Shown in pieces: positions 51,414 to 60,306 of a stretch of 64,000 bases of DNA. Position 1 is the stretch's first letter, and each line of letters opens with the position of its first letter. The stretch is from Streptomyces fodineus (GTDB taxonomy: Bacteria > Actinomycetota > Actinomycetes > Streptomycetales > Streptomycetaceae): contig NZ_CP017248.1 in the NCBI RefSeq assembly GCF_001735805.1, positions 9,362,001 through 9,426,000 on the forward strand, given 5' to 3'. The notes below the pieces were generated by a model, which did no database searches, was not told the DNA's origin, and saw nothing but the letters and a program-made list of their open reading frames with translations. Position numbers and translations under genes: made by a program.

Positions 51414-52539
51414 TCCTGCTGCGGACCTTGTCCACGATCGTGGCCGGGAGCGTCGCGTAGCCCTCGAAGCTCAGGTCCTCCTGGCCCTGGGCGCCGGCGA
51501 TGTACGTCAGGAACGCCTTGGTGGCGGGCCATGTCGCCGGCTTGTTGCCCTTGTCGCAGACGATTTCGTACGTGACCATGCCGATCGGATAGGCGGCCGG
51601 AGCCTTGGTCGCGTAGTCGAGTTCGAGTACGAGGTCGTCACCGCTGCCGGCGATTTTGGAACCGGCGAGCGCCTTGGAGGCCGTAAGGACACTGGCGCCG
51701 ACCGGAGCGGGGGCGCCGGTGGCGATCGATACCGTGGGAATGTTGCGGGCGATTGTGTACGGCAGCTCGACGTAGCCGATGGCACCCACCGTCTTCTTCA
51801 CCTGTTCGACGAGGCCGGAGGAACCCTTGGCGGACTGGCCGCCCCTGGCCGTCCACTCCTTGCTGTGGCCGTGCGGCCAGGCGCTGGATGCGGTGGCGCT
51901 CAGGTAGGACGTGAAGTTGTCCGTCGTGCCGGAGGAATCGGAGCGGTGCGTCACCTGGATCGGCGTCGACGGCAGCTTGGTGCCGGAGTTGAGCTTCGCG
52001 ATCGCCGGATCGTTCCACTTGGTGATCTGTGAGTCGAAGATCCTGGCCAGTGTGGGGGCGTCCAGGACCAGTTTGCCGACCCCTGGCAGGTTGAAGCCGA
52101 TGGCGATCGGGCCGCCGACCGTCGGCAGGTGGACGGCCCGGCCGCCGTTGGAGCAGACACCCTTGGACCGGTTGATCTGGGCGGCGCTCAGCGCGGAGTC
52201 CGACCCCGCGAAGGCAGTTCTGCCGTCCAGGAAATCGGTCTGGCCGGCACCGGAGCCGCTGCCTTCGTAGCGGATCCGGGTTCCGGGGCAGGCCCGCATG
52301 AAGGTCTTGATCCAGACCTTCATCGCGAACTCCTGCGCGGTCGAGCCGGAAGCCGACACGGTGGCCGCCTTGCCGCAGTTGACGCCGCCGGCGCCGGCGG
52401 TGGCGGGCGAGGCGGCCATGGACGAGCTGCCGGCGGGCCGGGAGCTGCCGTTCGAGCCGCAGGCCGCCAGGAGCAGGGTGCCTGAGACAACCGCCGCACC
52501 GACCGCCAGGCCGCACAGTCCACTTCTGGGCTGAAGCAT
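51397..52539 (-). CDS. pstS: Phosphate ABC transporter substrate-binding lipoprotein
   Basis: A 380-aa PstS. The signal ends in lipobox LLLAAC (Cys about 27). Phosphate-binding signatures: SASGSTAQEFAMKVW, YEGSGSGAGQTDFLDGRTAF, FAGSDSALS and TVGGPIAIGFNLPG, and later THRSDSSGTTDNFTSYLS. ATG 52539 with GGAGAG 10 nt upstream. It stands alone without pstCAB, as second copies often do; phosphate scavenging or phosphate sensing is likely. Confidence 0.92.
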   Translation of the reverse strand: MLQPRSGLCGLAVGAAVVSGTLLLAACGSNGSSRPAGSSSMAASPATAGAGGVNCGKAATVSASGSTAQEFAMKVWIKTFMRACPGTRIRYEGSGSGAGQTDFLDGRTAFAGSDSALSAAQINRSKGVCSNGGRAVHLPTVGGPIAIGFNLPGVGKLVLDAPTLARIFDSQITKWNDPAIAKLNSGTKLPSTPIQVTHRSDSSGTTDNFTSYLSATASSAWPHGHSKEWTARGGQSAKGSSGLVEQVKKTVGAIGYVELPYTIARNIPTVSIATGAPAPVGASVLTASKALAGSKIAGSGDDLVLELDYATKAPAAYPIGMVTYEIVCDKGNKPATWPATKAFLTYIAGAQGQEDLSFEGYATLPATIVDKVRSRINSLS

Positions 52540-52650
52540 CACTCTTCGGCTCTCCGTTTCTGTGGACCGCCAGGGTCGGCCCGGTCGGGGGCGTGGTGCC
52601 GCGTGATCCCTGCGGTCCACCTGAGCGGCGATGCCTCGGCACCGACCCTG

Positions 52651-52686
52651 ATCACTATACGCAATCTACTGATTGCGCACAGTGAT
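52651..52686. repeat. Long imperfect palindrome between pstS and the blaI-like gene
   Basis: ATCACT-ata-CGCAATC-tact-GATTGCG-cac-AGTGAT: a 16-bp stem with two mismatched pairs and a 4-nt loop. It lies about 112 nt before the PstS start and 45 nt after the end of the BlaI-like gene. It may be a terminator for blaI or an operator for pstS; the low GC content favours a protein-binding site. Confidence 0.6.
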
Positions 52687-52730
52687 GATCGCTTGCGGCG
52701 TCTCCTGGTGTGATGCGTGCTCCATGCCGG

Positions 52731-53108
52731 TCAGGCGCCGTGCAGCAGCTGTTCCAGAAGCTTCTCGTCCTCCGCCGACAACTCCGACACGAACCGTGCC
52801 AGTACCGCCGCGCGGTCTCCGCCCTCGTCCAGCAGCGAGTGCATCCCCGCTGCCGCAAGCCCGGCCTGGTCGTCCACGGGCGCGTACACATGGCTGCGCC
52901 CCTCCCGCCGCCGGGTCACCAGCCCCTTGTCGCACAGCCGCGTCAGGATCGTCAGGACTGTCGTGTACGCGGCACCGGTCACCTTCTCCTGGACCACCGC
53001 TGCCGTCACCGGGCGGCCGGCTGCCCACAAGGCGGCCAGCACCTCCCCTTCCAGCTCACCTCGCGCACGCCGTCGGGCCTCCCCCCGGACATCCTTACCG
53101 CGCGCCAC
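52731..53108 (-). CDS. BlaI/MecI/CopY-family transcriptional repressor
   Basis: A 125-aa winged-helix repressor: GELEGEVLAALWAAGRPVTA, then VQEKVTGAAYTTVLTILTRLCDKGLV and the wing RRREGRSHVYAPV. C-terminal helices LARFVSELSAEDEKLLEQLL form the dimer. GTG 53108 has GGAGG 6 nt upstream. No BlaR-type sensor protease is adjacent; the signal is unknown. Operators of its type lie 2.4 kb away at the glycosyltransferase/DedA genes, with a degenerate one upstream of its own gene. Confidence 0.92.
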   Translation of the reverse strand: MARGKDVRGEARRRARGELEGEVLAALWAAGRPVTAAVVQEKVTGAAYTTVLTILTRLCDKGLVTRRREGRSHVYAPVDDQAGLAAAGMHSLLDEGGDRAAVLARFVSELSAEDEKLLEQLLHGA

Positions 53109-53158
53109 CCGGCACCTCCACTTCTCTCCACCGACAGGCCGTTTTCGATCCGTTCAAG

Positions 53159-53177
53159 CTACTACGAGACGTCGAAG
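53159..53177. promoter_or_regulatory. Degenerate BlaI-type site C
   Basis: CTACTACGAGACGTCGAAG. It keeps the CTACTAC start and the GT-x-GAA end of sites A and B but only part of the core. It lies between the BlaI gene and the divergent L,D-transpeptidase-like gene, about 50 nt from the former. Confidence 0.45.
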
Positions 53178-53323
53178 AGCACCCACGGCGAGCGGTCCGG
53201 GAGGGGCGCAGGGACGCCCCGTCACTTCTTCGACCGACCGTTCGTCGGCCGGTGCGGAAGACCGTTGAGCCGGATGCCCCGTCCGGATGCGGGGCGCGTC
53301 CGTTTCGCCGCAAGATCGTGATC

Positions 53324-54100
53324 ATGCGGGCATTCACAGTGACCTCGTCCTCTTGCCGGCCGAAGCCGCGCGGTGGTGTGCGTCATGCCATATGCACGGC
53401 TGTGGCCTGCGGCGCCCTGCTGGCCCCTGCCGCGGCATGTGAGCACGGACCCGAGCACAGGAGCCCTGGCGGTGCGCCGGGTGCGGCCTCTGCCCCGCCC
53501 GGCCGACGGGCTGCGGAAGATCGCCTTCCGGGTGTGGGTGACCGGATGTGGAGACAGGTGCCGGCCGGCGCCGGACAGGCGGTGGTCGTCTACGGCGACT
53601 ACCGGGATTCACCCGACAGCATCGCCGTTCTCTACCAGAAGCGGGGCGCGCACTGGGAACGCACGGCGAGCTGGCCCGCACACAACGGCAGGCTGGGCTG
53701 GACGACGGACCACCGCATGGACGACGAGCACAGTCCGGTCGGGGTGTTCACGCTCACGGACGCGGGCGGCACGCTGGACGATCCCGGGAGCCGCTTGAGG
53801 TACTGGCAGGACGACAGCGCCTTCGAGTCCATGTTGAACCCGGGCGAAGCCCACGCTCGTGACTTCGACTACGTCATCGCGATCGACTACAACCGGGTCA
53901 AGGGCGTTCCGCCCTTCGACTGGAGCCGCCCCCACGGGGTGGACAAGGGCGGCGGGATCTGGCTGCACATGGACCACGGTGACGGCACATCGGCCTGCGT
54001 CACGCTCCCGGAGTCCGGGATGAAGACCCTCCTGCGCATCCTGGACCCGGCGCGTCATCCCGTCATGGTGATGGGGGACCGGGAACAACTCCGGGCCTGA
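53324..54100 (+). CDS. L,D-transpeptidase-like (YkuD/ErfK) lipoprotein
   Basis: About 258 aa. A short signal ends in APAAAC, a likely lipobox. The C-terminal half resembles the L,D-transpeptidase/YkuD fold: SPVGVFTLTDAGG near 145 and IWLHMDHGDGTSACVTLPES near 212-231, with the catalytic His and Cys. It would cross-link peptidoglycan outside the membrane, or process it. ATG 53324 has no strong ribosome site; GTG further in, at 53372, is possible. It is divergent from the BlaI-like gene with site C between, consistent with BlaI control of wall genes. Confidence 0.75.
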   Translation: MRAFTVTSSSCRPKPRGGVRHAICTAVACGALLAPAAACEHGPEHRSPGGAPGAASAPPGRRAAEDRLPGVGDRMWRQVPAGAGQAVVVYGDYRDSPDSIAVLYQKRGAHWERTASWPAHNGRLGWTTDHRMDDEHSPVGVFTLTDAGGTLDDPGSRLRYWQDDSAFESMLNPGEAHARDFDYVIAIDYNRVKGVPPFDWSRPHGVDKGGGIWLHMDHGDGTSACVTLPESGMKTLLRILDPARHPVMVMGDREQLRA

Positions 54101-54210
54101 AACCTGCTCAAGGCCCTCCGCGCGCTGCTGCTCTTCCTCAACAGCGGTGGCGGCAGCGCCAGTTGGGCTCGCTCCGGCGCTGCCCCGCGGGAGTTGCCCG
54201 CCGACCCGTT

Positions 54211-55259
54211 CTACAGCGGTGCGGGGGACGAAGCACCCGCGATCAGCAGCCGGGGGCTTCCCGTGCCGTCCGCGGGCACGCTCCACAGATCGCTGCCGCC
54301 GACCTGGCCGTTGGCGGGCAGGGCATAGGCGACGGTGTGGTTGTCGAGCCAGGCGGCCTGGTCGTCGACGCTGTGGCGTTCGGCGAGCGCGGTCTCGCGC
54401 AGGGTGCTCAGATCGAGGACGTACTCGTGCCAGAGGGACGTGCCGGGCAGGACCCGCTTCTTGAAGGCGACACGCGTCCCGTCGGGGGAGAGCGACGGGC
54501 ACTCCACGTTCTGGGCCAGGGTGGTGACCGTACGCCGGGAGAGGGAACCCCGGACCAGGTAGGTGCGGCTGGCGGTGTTGAGGGTGGCGTAGAAGGTGTC
54601 GTCGTCGGAGGCGAAGGTGACGCCCCAGAAGTTGATGTCCGAAGCGTGGTAGGGCTCGCCGTCCTTGACGATGGAGAACGTCTCCAGACTGGGAGTCAGC
54701 CGCATGGTGCGGGTGTCCAGGATCGAGGTCCGGGTGGAGAAGAAGGCGGACGCATAGGACTCGCCGGAGGCGAAGACGGTCCAGGCGACGAAGCGCCCGC
54801 TGGGCGAGACCCGGGCCCGGCTGGGGGTGCCCGCGAGCGGGAAGGTGCGCAGGGTGCGCAGGTCCGCGCCCAGGAGCAGGACACGATTGCTCTGCTTGAG
54901 GACACCGGGATCGGACTGGAGGCAGACGCCCGTGCCGGCCGCAGCGTAGAAGCGCGCGCACTTCAGCTTCGAGGCGACCCGCCCGCCCCCGGGGTCGGCG
55001 GACGGGACCGAGGCGACCGCGGTGCGGTGCGGGCCGGCCGCCGCGTTGAGGAACATCAGGCGGCCTTTCTGATTGAGCGTCACCTTGCCCCGCGGACCGC
55101 GGGCCCGCCGGACTGCGGTTGGTTCGCCCGATCCGCGCGGGAGGCGGCGTGCAGGACCATCCCGGTGCCCACGCCCGCGAGGAGCAGCACCGCCGTGCCG
55201 AGGACGAGCAGGCGGAGGCGCAGCGGTGTCATCCGGATCCTTGTGGCTGTGGTGGTCAT
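54211..55259 (-). CDS. Membrane-anchored TolB-like beta-propeller protein, frame broken
   Basis: A 1,049-nt gene, one base short of 349 aa. ATG 55259 overlaps the MFS stop by 4 nt and starts MTTTATRIRMTPLRLR, then one helix (LLVLGTAVLLLAGVGTGMVL). The frame then stops at 55080. Homologous sequence goes on in the next phase (KVTLNQKGRLMFLNAAAGP) to the true end, with propeller-like repeats such as SRARVSPSGRFVAWT and VECPSLSPDGTRVAFK. One extra G in the run at 55088-55091 joins them. Likely an extracytoplasmic protein in the GT2-MFS operon. Function unknown. Confidence 0.8.
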
Positions 55260-56539
55260 CGGGTCCCGCCGGCCGGTCGCAGCACCATGCCCGCTACGGT
55301 CGCGCAGCACAGCAGGCCGACCGCCGATCCGGCCAGCGCCGGGCCGTCTCCCCACGCCGTCCAGGCGGCGCCGAAGGCCAGCGAGCAGCAGAACCGGGCC
55401 AGCGCCTGGCTGGTGCCGACGATGGCGAGGCCGCTGGCGCGCAGCTCCTCGGGCACGATGTCGGCGAGGGTGGCCGGGAGCACGCCGTCCGTGGCCGCGT
55501 AGAACAGGCCGTGCAGGGCGAGTACGACAGGGGCGAGGATCGGCGTGGCCGGGGCCCACAGCAGCAGGGCGTAGCCGGTGAGCAGACTGGCGTGCCCGGC
55601 GAGGAAAACGGTACGCCGTCCGACCCGGTCGGCCAGCGCTCCGACGGGTACGGCCAGCAGCAGGAACACGGTCGCGGTGCCCAGCGGCAGCAGCGTGAAC
55701 CACTGCTCGCCGATGCCCGCGCGCCGTTGCAGCAGCAGATAGACGAAGGCGTCGCTGACGGTGGTCAGACCGAGCAGCGCGGCACAGCCGGCGATGGCCC
55801 GCAGCCGCGGCAGGCGCAGCAGCGTCAGCGCGTCGCGAATGCGGACGGGCCGCCTGCCGTCCGCCACGCCTGCCCCGACCGCCATGCCTGCCCCGTCGGC
55901 CTCGGCGGGCCTGCGGGGTACGAACAGGACCAGCACGAGCACGCCGAGCGCGGCGACACATGCACTCACGCCGAACACGGCGTCGTAGCCGTCGGCCGCG
56001 GCGCGCAGGATGAGGAAGGCCGCCAGCGGGCCGAGCATCGCTCCGGTGGTGTCCATCGCCCGGTGTACGCCGAAGGCCCGGCCCTGGTCGCCGGGCGGCG
56101 TGGACAGGGAGATCATCGCGTCGCGCGGGGCCGTGCGCAGGCCCTTGCCCGTACGTTCCAGGGCGAGGACCGCGCCGAGCGTGCCGAGGGTGCCCGCGAA
56201 CAGGAGCAGCGGTTTGCAGAGCGCCGACAGGCCGTAGCCGAGACCGGCCATCAGCTTGTGGCCCCGCACCCGGTCGGCGAGGTGGCCGCCGGTGAGCTGG
56301 ACCAGTGCGCTGACGCCGTTGTAGACGCCGTCGAGGGTGCCGAATCCCAGCGGGCTGAAGCCGAGTCGGGTGACCAGGTACAGCGGCAGTACCGCGGTGA
56401 CCATCTCCGAGGAGACGTCGGTGATCAGGCTGACCGTGCCGAGCACGAGCACGACCGGGGCGACCTTGGGCCCCAGGCCGCGTCTTCGGCCCTGCTCGGT
56501 GTCCGCTCCGGGAGGTGCGGAGCGGTCGGTGAGATACAT
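55256..56539 (-). CDS. MFS transporter
   Basis: A 427-aa major facilitator protein with 12 predicted helices. Seen are LVLGTVSLITDVSSEMVTAV at TM1, GGHLADRVRGHK (loop 2-3 motif A-like), ALERTGKGLRTAPRDAMIS (loop 4-5), then a variable middle loop PRRPAEADGA and six more helices; VGALADRVGRRTV is the second motif A. TDVSSEMV and the KGLRTAPRD motif are typical of a subgroup of putative exporters. GT2 gene lies upstream, TolB-like gene overlaps downstream. Substrate unknown. Confidence 0.9.
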   Translation of the reverse strand: MYLTDRSAPPGADTEQGRRRGLGPKVAPVVLVLGTVSLITDVSSEMVTAVLPLYLVTRLGFSPLGFGTLDGVYNGVSALVQLTGGHLADRVRGHKLMAGLGYGLSALCKPLLLFAGTLGTLGAVLALERTGKGLRTAPRDAMISLSTPPGDQGRAFGVHRAMDTTGAMLGPLAAFLILRAAADGYDAVFGVSACVAALGVLVLVLFVPRRPAEADGAGMAVGAGVADGRRPVRIRDALTLLRLPRLRAIAGCAALLGLTTVSDAFVYLLLQRRAGIGEQWFTLLPLGTATVFLLLAVPVGALADRVGRRTVFLAGHASLLTGYALLLWAPATPILAPVVLALHGLFYAATDGVLPATLADIVPEELRASGLAIVGTSQALARFCCSLAFGAAWTAWGDGPALAGSAVGLLCCATVAGMVLRPAGGTR

Positions 56540-56565
56540 GATCAGGGTCTCCAGGTGTGACGCGA

Positions 56566-57414
56566 TCAGTTCTGCCGGCTGCTCTCGTCCCGGAGCCAGG
56601 TGCCGAAGTCCTGTGCCCGGATGGCCTTTGCGGCCTTCCGCCGGGCGACGACCGCCGCCGCGACGAAGACCATGACACTCACGGACAGCTTCGGCTCACC
56701 GCGCAGCATGGTTTTGAGGTCTGCCGCGCTGGTGCGCGCCGAAGCCCGGCCCGGTTCCCGATGCCGTTCGACCTGGGCGGTGGACACCGCGGCCCTGATC
56801 CGCCGTTTGATCAAGTCCCGCCATGTGCGCGGCGGATGGACCACGACACGGGCCGCACCGACCACGAGCCGCTCCTGCGGGGCGAACGCCAGGGACGCGG
56901 CCAGGTCGTCCGCCATCAGCGGCGGCAGGGCCGCGATCCGGGCGTGCCCGGCCTTGGAGACCGCGATGACGCCCCGGCCGAACAGGCCCTCGCGCACGGC
57001 GGGGAGCCGCTGCCACACCCGGTAGTAGGCACGCACCCGCCATGCGCAGGCGGCGAGCGGGATCGTCCGTTCGGGGGCGGTGGCGAGGACGCCAGAGGTG
57101 TCGTCGCCCAGGGGCTCGGTCAGCGCCCGTACGTCAGCGCCCGTGATGACGACGTCGGCGTCCACGTAGACGCGGGGGAAGCCGCGCGCGTGGTCGTCAC
57201 CGGCCCGCAGGGCGGCGTGCTTGGAGGGGACGGGGATCTCGACGACCCGGACACGCGGGCCGCGGGCGGCCGCGACCCCGGCGGTGTCATCCGTGCAGCC
57301 ATTGCATACGACCACGACGTCGGTCTCGTCCTCGGAGGCATCGGCCAGCAGCGAATCGAGGAGCCGGCCGATGACACGCGCCTCATTGTGAGCAGGTATC
57401 ACGATGCTCGTCAC
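56566..57414 (-). CDS. Family 2 glycosyltransferase
   Basis: A 282-aa GT-A fold enzyme. It starts TSIVIPAHNEARVIGRLLDSL (residues about 2-22), then VVVVCNGCTDDTA and the metal-binding FPRVYVDADVVI near 85 (D-x-D). A helical C-terminal part with AAVVARRKAAKAIR follows. It transfers a nucleotide-activated sugar; acceptor unknown. ATG 57414. It is 26 nt upstream of the MFS gene and probably co-transcribed with it. Confidence 0.88.
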   Translation of the reverse strand: MTSIVIPAHNEARVIGRLLDSLLADASEDETDVVVVCNGCTDDTAGVAAARGPRVRVVEIPVPSKHAALRAGDDHARGFPRVYVDADVVITGADVRALTEPLGDDTSGVLATAPERTIPLAACAWRVRAYYRVWQRLPAVREGLFGRGVIAVSKAGHARIAALPPLMADDLAASLAFAPQERLVVGAARVVVHPPRTWRDLIKRRIRAAVSTAQVERHREPGRASARTSAADLKTMLRGEPKLSVSVMVFVAAAVVARRKAAKAIRAQDFGTWLRDESSRQN

Positions 57415-57761
57415 CTGGGCAGTATGCCGTCGGTGTCGGCATTGCGCCGTGTGTTTCGTCCAACTGTTCCCGAGGCTGCGTCCAGTGGTCTAGATTGAGC
57501 TCCGCCGGACCGGTTTGGGAGGGGGACTTGTTCTTGTGACGGTACGTCAAGACAAGGCGTCCTGAACCGGATGCGAGACGAGCAGTAAGCAACTTGCAGG
57601 AGCCACAAGGCGGTTGGGGAACCGCTGCGGGCTCCTTCGTTCGCCAGTGCCGCTGTGCTGAGGAGACACATCGGTGCTGATCCAGCCCTGACTGCGCACT
57701 CGCGGCCATGTGCCCGGTTGCGTCCGGTCAGGGGTGTAGCTGCGCATGTGGTGGGGGGTCC
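57415..57761. other. Divergent promoter region of the polysaccharide locus
   Basis: A 347-bp region between the GT2 gene and the sugar-phosphate transferase gene. TAGATT at 57491-57496 is a fair -10 box; no good -35 box is at the usual spacing. No gene and no clear hairpin were found. Confidence 0.5.
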
Positions 57762-59204
57762 ATGACCATTGAGGTCACGCATGAGCACCTGGTTGTGGAA
57801 GACAGGCGTCCGGGCACGCGCCGAAGACGCTGGGAACGGAGATACCGGTTAGTCCTGCTGGTCGCGGACGGTCTGGCAGCCGCCGCCGCGGCCTTGGTGA
57901 TCCACGGGGTGTACGGCCGTTGGGCCGTGGCCCTGGTGCTGCCCCCGACGTGGATCATAGCGATGCTGGTCCACCGCTCCTACGATCGCAGCGCCTTCGG
58001 CCTGGGGCCCGAGGAATACCTGCGGGTACTGCGCGGAGCCGTCGCACTGCCGGCACTGGCCGCGTGCGTGCACTGGCTGGTCACGCGCGATTCGGGCCTC
58101 CTCCATGACATGATCACGGCCGCTGTGCCGGCCGTCGCCTTCGCCCTGATGGTCCGGTACGCGCTCCGCCGCCGGCTCTACCGGCGATGGGCGCGGGGCC
58201 GGGGCCGGAGCGCGACGCTCCTGGTCGGGCCGGCGCGCGGCATAGTGGAACTGGTCGCCGTACTGCGGCGCGCCGCCGGCGGACAGCAGCTGCAGGTCGC
58301 CGGTGTCTGTCTGAGCAATCCCGAAAACGCCGGTGAGATACGCAAGTTGGGGATCCCCCTCCTCGGCGGCGTCGGCGACATGAACGACGCCATCCGGGCC
58401 ATGGGCGTCAGCACCGTGGTGACGCTCCCGGCGCCCGAGTTCGACGCGGCCGTCCTGCGCCGGATGTCCTGGACGGCGGCCGTGCAGGGCGCCGATTTCC
58501 TGCTGGCCCCCGTGCTGGCCGATGTGTCCGCCTCCCGGCTGGCCGTACGTCCCACCAACGGGGTGCCGCTGGTGCGGATACAGGCGCCGAACCTCTCCCG
58601 GATCTCCCGGCTGCCCAAGGAACTGCTGGACCGGGCCCTCGCGGCAGGCCTCCTGGCGGTCCTCCTGCTGCCCATGCTGGCGATCGCCCTGATCGTGCGC
58701 TGGGACAGCTCCGGGCCGGCGCTGTTCCGGCAGCGACGGGTGGGCCGCTACGGCAACCACTTCACCATGCTGAAGTTCCGCACGATGCGGCAGGACTCGG
58801 AGGCTCTCCGGGCGGAACTGGCCCACCTCAACCAGAACAGCGACGGCCTGCTGTTCAAGGTGAAGGAGGACCCACGGATCACCCGGGTCGGCTCGTTTCT
58901 GCGCCGCAGTTCGCTCGACGAACTGCCGCAGCTGATCAACGTGGTCCGGGGCGACATGTCGCTCGTCGGTCCCCGCCCGTCGCTGCCCGAAGAGGTGGAG
59001 GAGTACCCGGCGGAGGTCAAGCGCCGCTTGCTCGTGAAGCCCGGCCTCACCGGGCTGTGGCAGGTCAGCGGCCGCTCCGACCTGCCCTGGGCCGAGGCGG
59101 TCCGGCTCGATCTCGGATACGTGGACAACTGGTCGATGGGCCTCGACCTGTCGATCCTGGCGCGCACCGGATCCGCGGTGATGCGTGGAACGGGGGCCTA
59201 CTGA
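57762..59204 (+). CDS. Polyprenyl glycosyl-phosphotransferase (EPS initiating enzyme, WbaP/CpsE type)
   Basis: A 480-aa membrane enzyme that loads the first sugar phosphate onto the lipid carrier. About four N-terminal helices (from RLVLLVADGLAAAAAALVIH) precede a CoA-binding-like domain. Helix five (LLAVLLLPMLAIALIVRW) leads to the catalytic domain: FTMLKFRTMRQDS, LRRSSLDELPQLINVVRGDM, SLVGPRPSLPEEVEEY and LVKPGLTGLWQVSGRSDLPW. ATG 57762 follows GGGGGG. Codon 30 (57849-57851) is TTA, so translation depends on the bldA tRNA in Streptomyces. First gene of a locus going to the window end. Confidence 0.92.
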   Translation: MTIEVTHEHLVVEDRRPGTRRRRWERRYRLVLLVADGLAAAAAALVIHGVYGRWAVALVLPPTWIIAMLVHRSYDRSAFGLGPEEYLRVLRGAVALPALAACVHWLVTRDSGLLHDMITAAVPAVAFALMVRYALRRRLYRRWARGRGRSATLLVGPARGIVELVAVLRRAAGGQQLQVAGVCLSNPENAGEIRKLGIPLLGGVGDMNDAIRAMGVSTVVTLPAPEFDAAVLRRMSWTAAVQGADFLLAPVLADVSASRLAVRPTNGVPLVRIQAPNLSRISRLPKELLDRALAAGLLAVLLLPMLAIALIVRWDSSGPALFRQRRVGRYGNHFTMLKFRTMRQDSEALRAELAHLNQNSDGLLFKVKEDPRITRVGSFLRRSSLDELPQLINVVRGDMSLVGPRPSLPEEVEEYPAEVKRRLLVKPGLTGLWQVSGRSDLPWAEAVRLDLGYVDNWSMGLDLSILARTGSAVMRGTGAY

Positions 59205-60276
59205 TGGACCACAGGAAGAGGAAGACAGTGACGCAGGAGCCGTTGGGGGTCGCCGTCGTCGGGGCCGGTTACTGGGGCCCCAACCTCGTACGCAACTTCC
59301 AGGCCAGCGAGCGGTTCCGGCTGCGCTGGCTGTGCGATCTCGACGTGGACCGGGCCCAGCGGGTCCTCGGCGGCTACTCGACGGTCCAGGCCACCTCGGA
59401 CTACACCGCCGTCCTCGCCGACCCCTCCGTGGCCGCCGTCGCCGTGGCCACGCCCGCCGGGACACACCTCGACATCGCCCTGGCCGCCCTGCGCGCCGGC
59501 AAGCACGTCCTCGTGGAGAAGCCGCTCGCGGCGACCTACGCCGACGGGATGCGACTGGTGGACGAGGCAGAGGAACGCGGTCTCATCCTCATGTGCGACC
59601 ACACCTACTGCTATACGCCCGCCGTGGGCCGCATCCGGGAACTGGTCCGCTCCGGGGAACTGGGCGAGATCCACTTCGTCGACTCGGTCCGGATCAACCT
59701 CGGGCTCGTCCAGAAGGACATCGACGTCCTGTGGGACCTGGCCCCGCACGACCTGTCGATCCTGGACTTCATCCTCCCCGACCACGTCGAGCCCGTCGCC
59801 GTCGCCGCCCACGGGGCCGACCCGATCGGCGCCGGACAGGCCTGCGTCGCCTATCTGACGCTCCAGCTCAGCACCGGGGCCATCGCCCACGTCCACGTCA
59901 ACTGGCTGTCGCCGACCAAGGTACGGACCACCATGGTGGGCGGCGCCAAGCGCACCCTGATCTGGGACGACCTCAACCCCCTGCAGCGGGTGGCGATCTA
60001 CGACCGGGGCGTGGACCTGGCCGCGCCGCAGGAGATCGGCGCGGACGAGCGCAGGCAGATGCTCGTCTCGTACCGCTCGGGGACATGGTCGCCCCCGCGA
60101 TCGGTGAGAAGGAAGCGCTGCGCAGCATGGTCGACGAGTTCGCCGACGCGATCACGGACAAGCGGGCGCCGCTGACCGACGGCCGCGCGGGCCTGCGCGT
60201 GCTGGACATTCTCGAAGCGGCCTCCCGGAGCCTCGACTTCAAGGGCGCGGTCGTCGGCCTGCGTGCCGGGCACTGA
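59204..60276 (+). CDS. Gfo/Idh/MocA-type oxidoreductase, frame broken near the end
   Basis: A sugar-nucleotide dehydrogenase-like protein. Rossmann site VAVVGAGYWGPNLVRNF near 16-32; EKPLA (catalytic Lys) in HVLVEKPLAATYADG; C-terminal domain with LWDLAPHDLSILDF. It resembles WlbA/WbpB 3-dehydrogenases of UDP-GlcNAcA. The frame from ATG 59204 fails at the GGGG run 60079-60082. With one more G it continues DMVAPAIGEKEALRSMVDEF to the stop at 60276, giving 357 aa. The unshifted frame ends at 60175 in non-homologous sequence. ATG overlaps the previous stop (TGATG). Confidence 0.87.
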
Positions 60277-60306
60277 CGCATCCAAGACACTGAGAGGGCA
60301 CAGCAG

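Noticed and set aside
57415..57761. Riboswitch or attenuator upstream of the polysaccharide locus
   Set aside because: No recognisable aptamer core or terminator hairpin; only a weak -10 box.
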